Shown here: positions 7,004 to 7,547 of the stretch, one piece after another
Position numbering within the stretch: position 1 is the first letter of the stretch
Layout of the letters: each line of letters starts with the position of its first letter
NCBI GenBank assembly: GCA_950063125.1
Contig: CATLZI010000101.1
Span: 1 to 7,547, forward strand
DNA from: an uncultured Porticoccus sp.
GTDB taxonomy: Bacteria; Pseudomonadota; Gammaproteobacteria; Pseudomonadales; Porticoccaceae
Reading direction: 5' to 3'
DNA length: 7,547 nt
Notes under the pieces: model-generated
Seen by the model: only the letters and a program-made list of their open reading frames with translations
Database searches by the model: none
What the model was told of the DNA's origin: nothing
Position numbers and translations under genes: made by a program

Positions 7004-7020
7004 CGTGGAATCATTCCCAC
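7004..7020. other. Putative attachment core at the guaA 3' end
   Basis: GTGGAAT (7005-7011) and ATTCCCAC (7013-7020) form an imperfect inverted repeat centred on the guaA stop codon, the layout of paired core-binding sites for a tyrosine recombinase. The 3' end of guaA is an established integration site for genomic islands. The matching direct repeat at the far end of the element is not inside this window, so the core limits are a guess. Confidence 0.4.
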
Positions 7021-7547
7021 TCAATCGTCGCCGGTGGTTTGGACGAAATATCGTAGGTCACCCGGCTGATGCCGGGGATCTCGTTGATGATCCGGCTGGA
7101 GACCAGCTCCAGGAAATCATAGGGCAGGTGCGCCCAGCGGGCGGTCATGAAGTCGATGGTTTCCACGGCACGCAGGGCCACCACGTATTCGTAGCGACGG
7201 GCATCGCCCACCACACCCACTGACTTGACCGGCAGGAACACGGCGAAGGCCTGGCTGGTCTTGTGGTACAGACCGGCGGCACGCAGCTCTTCGATGAAGA
7301 TATGGTCCGCCAGACGCAGGGTGTCGGCGTATTCCTTCTTCACTTCGCCAAGGATGCGTACACCAAGGCCCGGCCCCGGGAAGGGGTGACGGTAGACCAT
7401 GTCGTAGGGAAGGCCCAGCTCCAGGCCAATCTTGCGCACTTCATCCTTGAACAGTTCGCGCAGGGGCTCGACCAGCTTGAGCTTCATGTCTTCCGGCAGG
7501 CCGCCCACGTTGTGGTGGCTCTTGATCACATGGGCGCCACCGGTCTT
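7011..7547 (-). CDS. guaA: GMP synthase (glutamine-hydrolysing), C-terminal 178 residues
   Basis: GuaA converts XMP, glutamine and ATP to GMP in the cytosol, the last step of guanine nucleotide synthesis. Only the C-terminal third is present; the frame is open to the right edge and the full protein is about 525 residues. Visible family signatures are [18 protein letters not shown] at the edge, [18 protein letters not shown], the dimerisation-domain stretch [20 protein letters not shown] and the conserved ending PPATIEWE. An in-frame GTG at 7529 is an internal Val, not a start. The reading frame is complete to its normal stop, so if an island inserted here it restored the gene end. It is a housekeeping gene; everything to its left in the window looks accessory. 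In many bacteria guaB lies just upstream, outside this window. Confidence 0.98.
   Translation of the reverse strand, partial: KTGGAHVIKSHHNVGGLPEDMKLKLVEPLRELFKDEVRKIGLELGLPYDMVYRHPFPGPGLGVRILGEVKKEYADTLRLADHIFIEELRAAGLYHKTSQAFAVFLPVKSVGVVGDARRYEYVVALRAVETIDFMTARWAHLPYDFLELVSSRIINEIPGISRVTYDISSKPPATIEWE

Larger units (their letters stand above)
6703..7010. other. AT-rich intergenic region at the guaA-proximal end of the putative island
   Basis: No convincing gene is present in these 308 bases. From right to left they hold the guaA terminator, an interrupted repeat of TGGCA/TGCC words (6912-6926 and 6989-7002) and a block of ATACCAT heptamers. Base composition is clearly more AT-rich than guaA or the copper genes. 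The sequence looks like the non-coding end of a mobile element rather than ordinary spacer. Confidence 0.55.

Overview
This window looks like one edge of an acquired copper/silver-resistance region, lying directly against the 3' end of a chromosomal guaA gene in a gammaproteobacterium. That class assignment rests on the GuaA protein sequence and on CusA resembling the enterobacterial protein. The genus cannot be fixed from the sequence; a marine or soil Alcanivorax-, Marinobacter- or Pseudomonas-like host would fit. Almost everything is read from the minus strand, so the biological order runs from the right edge to the left edge.

Right edge (about 6926-7547): the C-terminal third of guaA (GMP synthase) ends at 7011 and is followed by a perfect-stem hairpin with a T-rich tail, which should be its terminator. 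Beyond it, 6729-6882 carries five copies of an ATACCAT heptamer (four direct, one inverted) in AT-rich DNA. An imperfect inverted repeat straddles the guaA stop codon. The guaA 3' end is a known insertion point for genomic islands, so this arrangement reads as an island attachment end, with the heptamers as candidate integrase arm sites. No integrase gene is in the window.

Middle (about 5964-6702): a short minus-strand reading frame resembles the C-terminal end of the TraG-N-type mating-pair protein of integrative conjugative elements. It appears truncated, and the only good ribosome-binding site and start codon upstream are out of frame with it, so it is probably a relic. Converging on it with a 7-bp gap is a 69-codon plus-strand gene for a one-helix membrane protein with a strongly acidic tail. 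Between that gene and the copper genes lies a regulatory region with a sigma70-like promoter facing the copper genes and a good FNR/ANR-type box about 60 bases upstream of its predicted start.

Left part (1-5963): five co-oriented genes handle metal. In transcription order they are a small exported Cys/His/Met-rich protein, a DUF411 lipoprotein with a CxCC motif, cusC (outer-membrane factor), cusB (periplasmic adaptor with a CusF-like copper chaperone domain fused to its C-terminus) and cusA (heavy-metal RND pump, running off the left edge after 668 codons). cusC/cusB and cusB/cusA overlap by ATGA, so the pump genes are translationally coupled. The likely picture is a periplasm-spanning Cu(I)/Ag(I) efflux pump whose usual free chaperone CusF is built into the adaptor. 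Two small exported thiol proteins are made ahead of it, and the whole cluster may be induced at low oxygen, when Cu(I) is most toxic. No CusRS/CopRS-type regulator is in the window.
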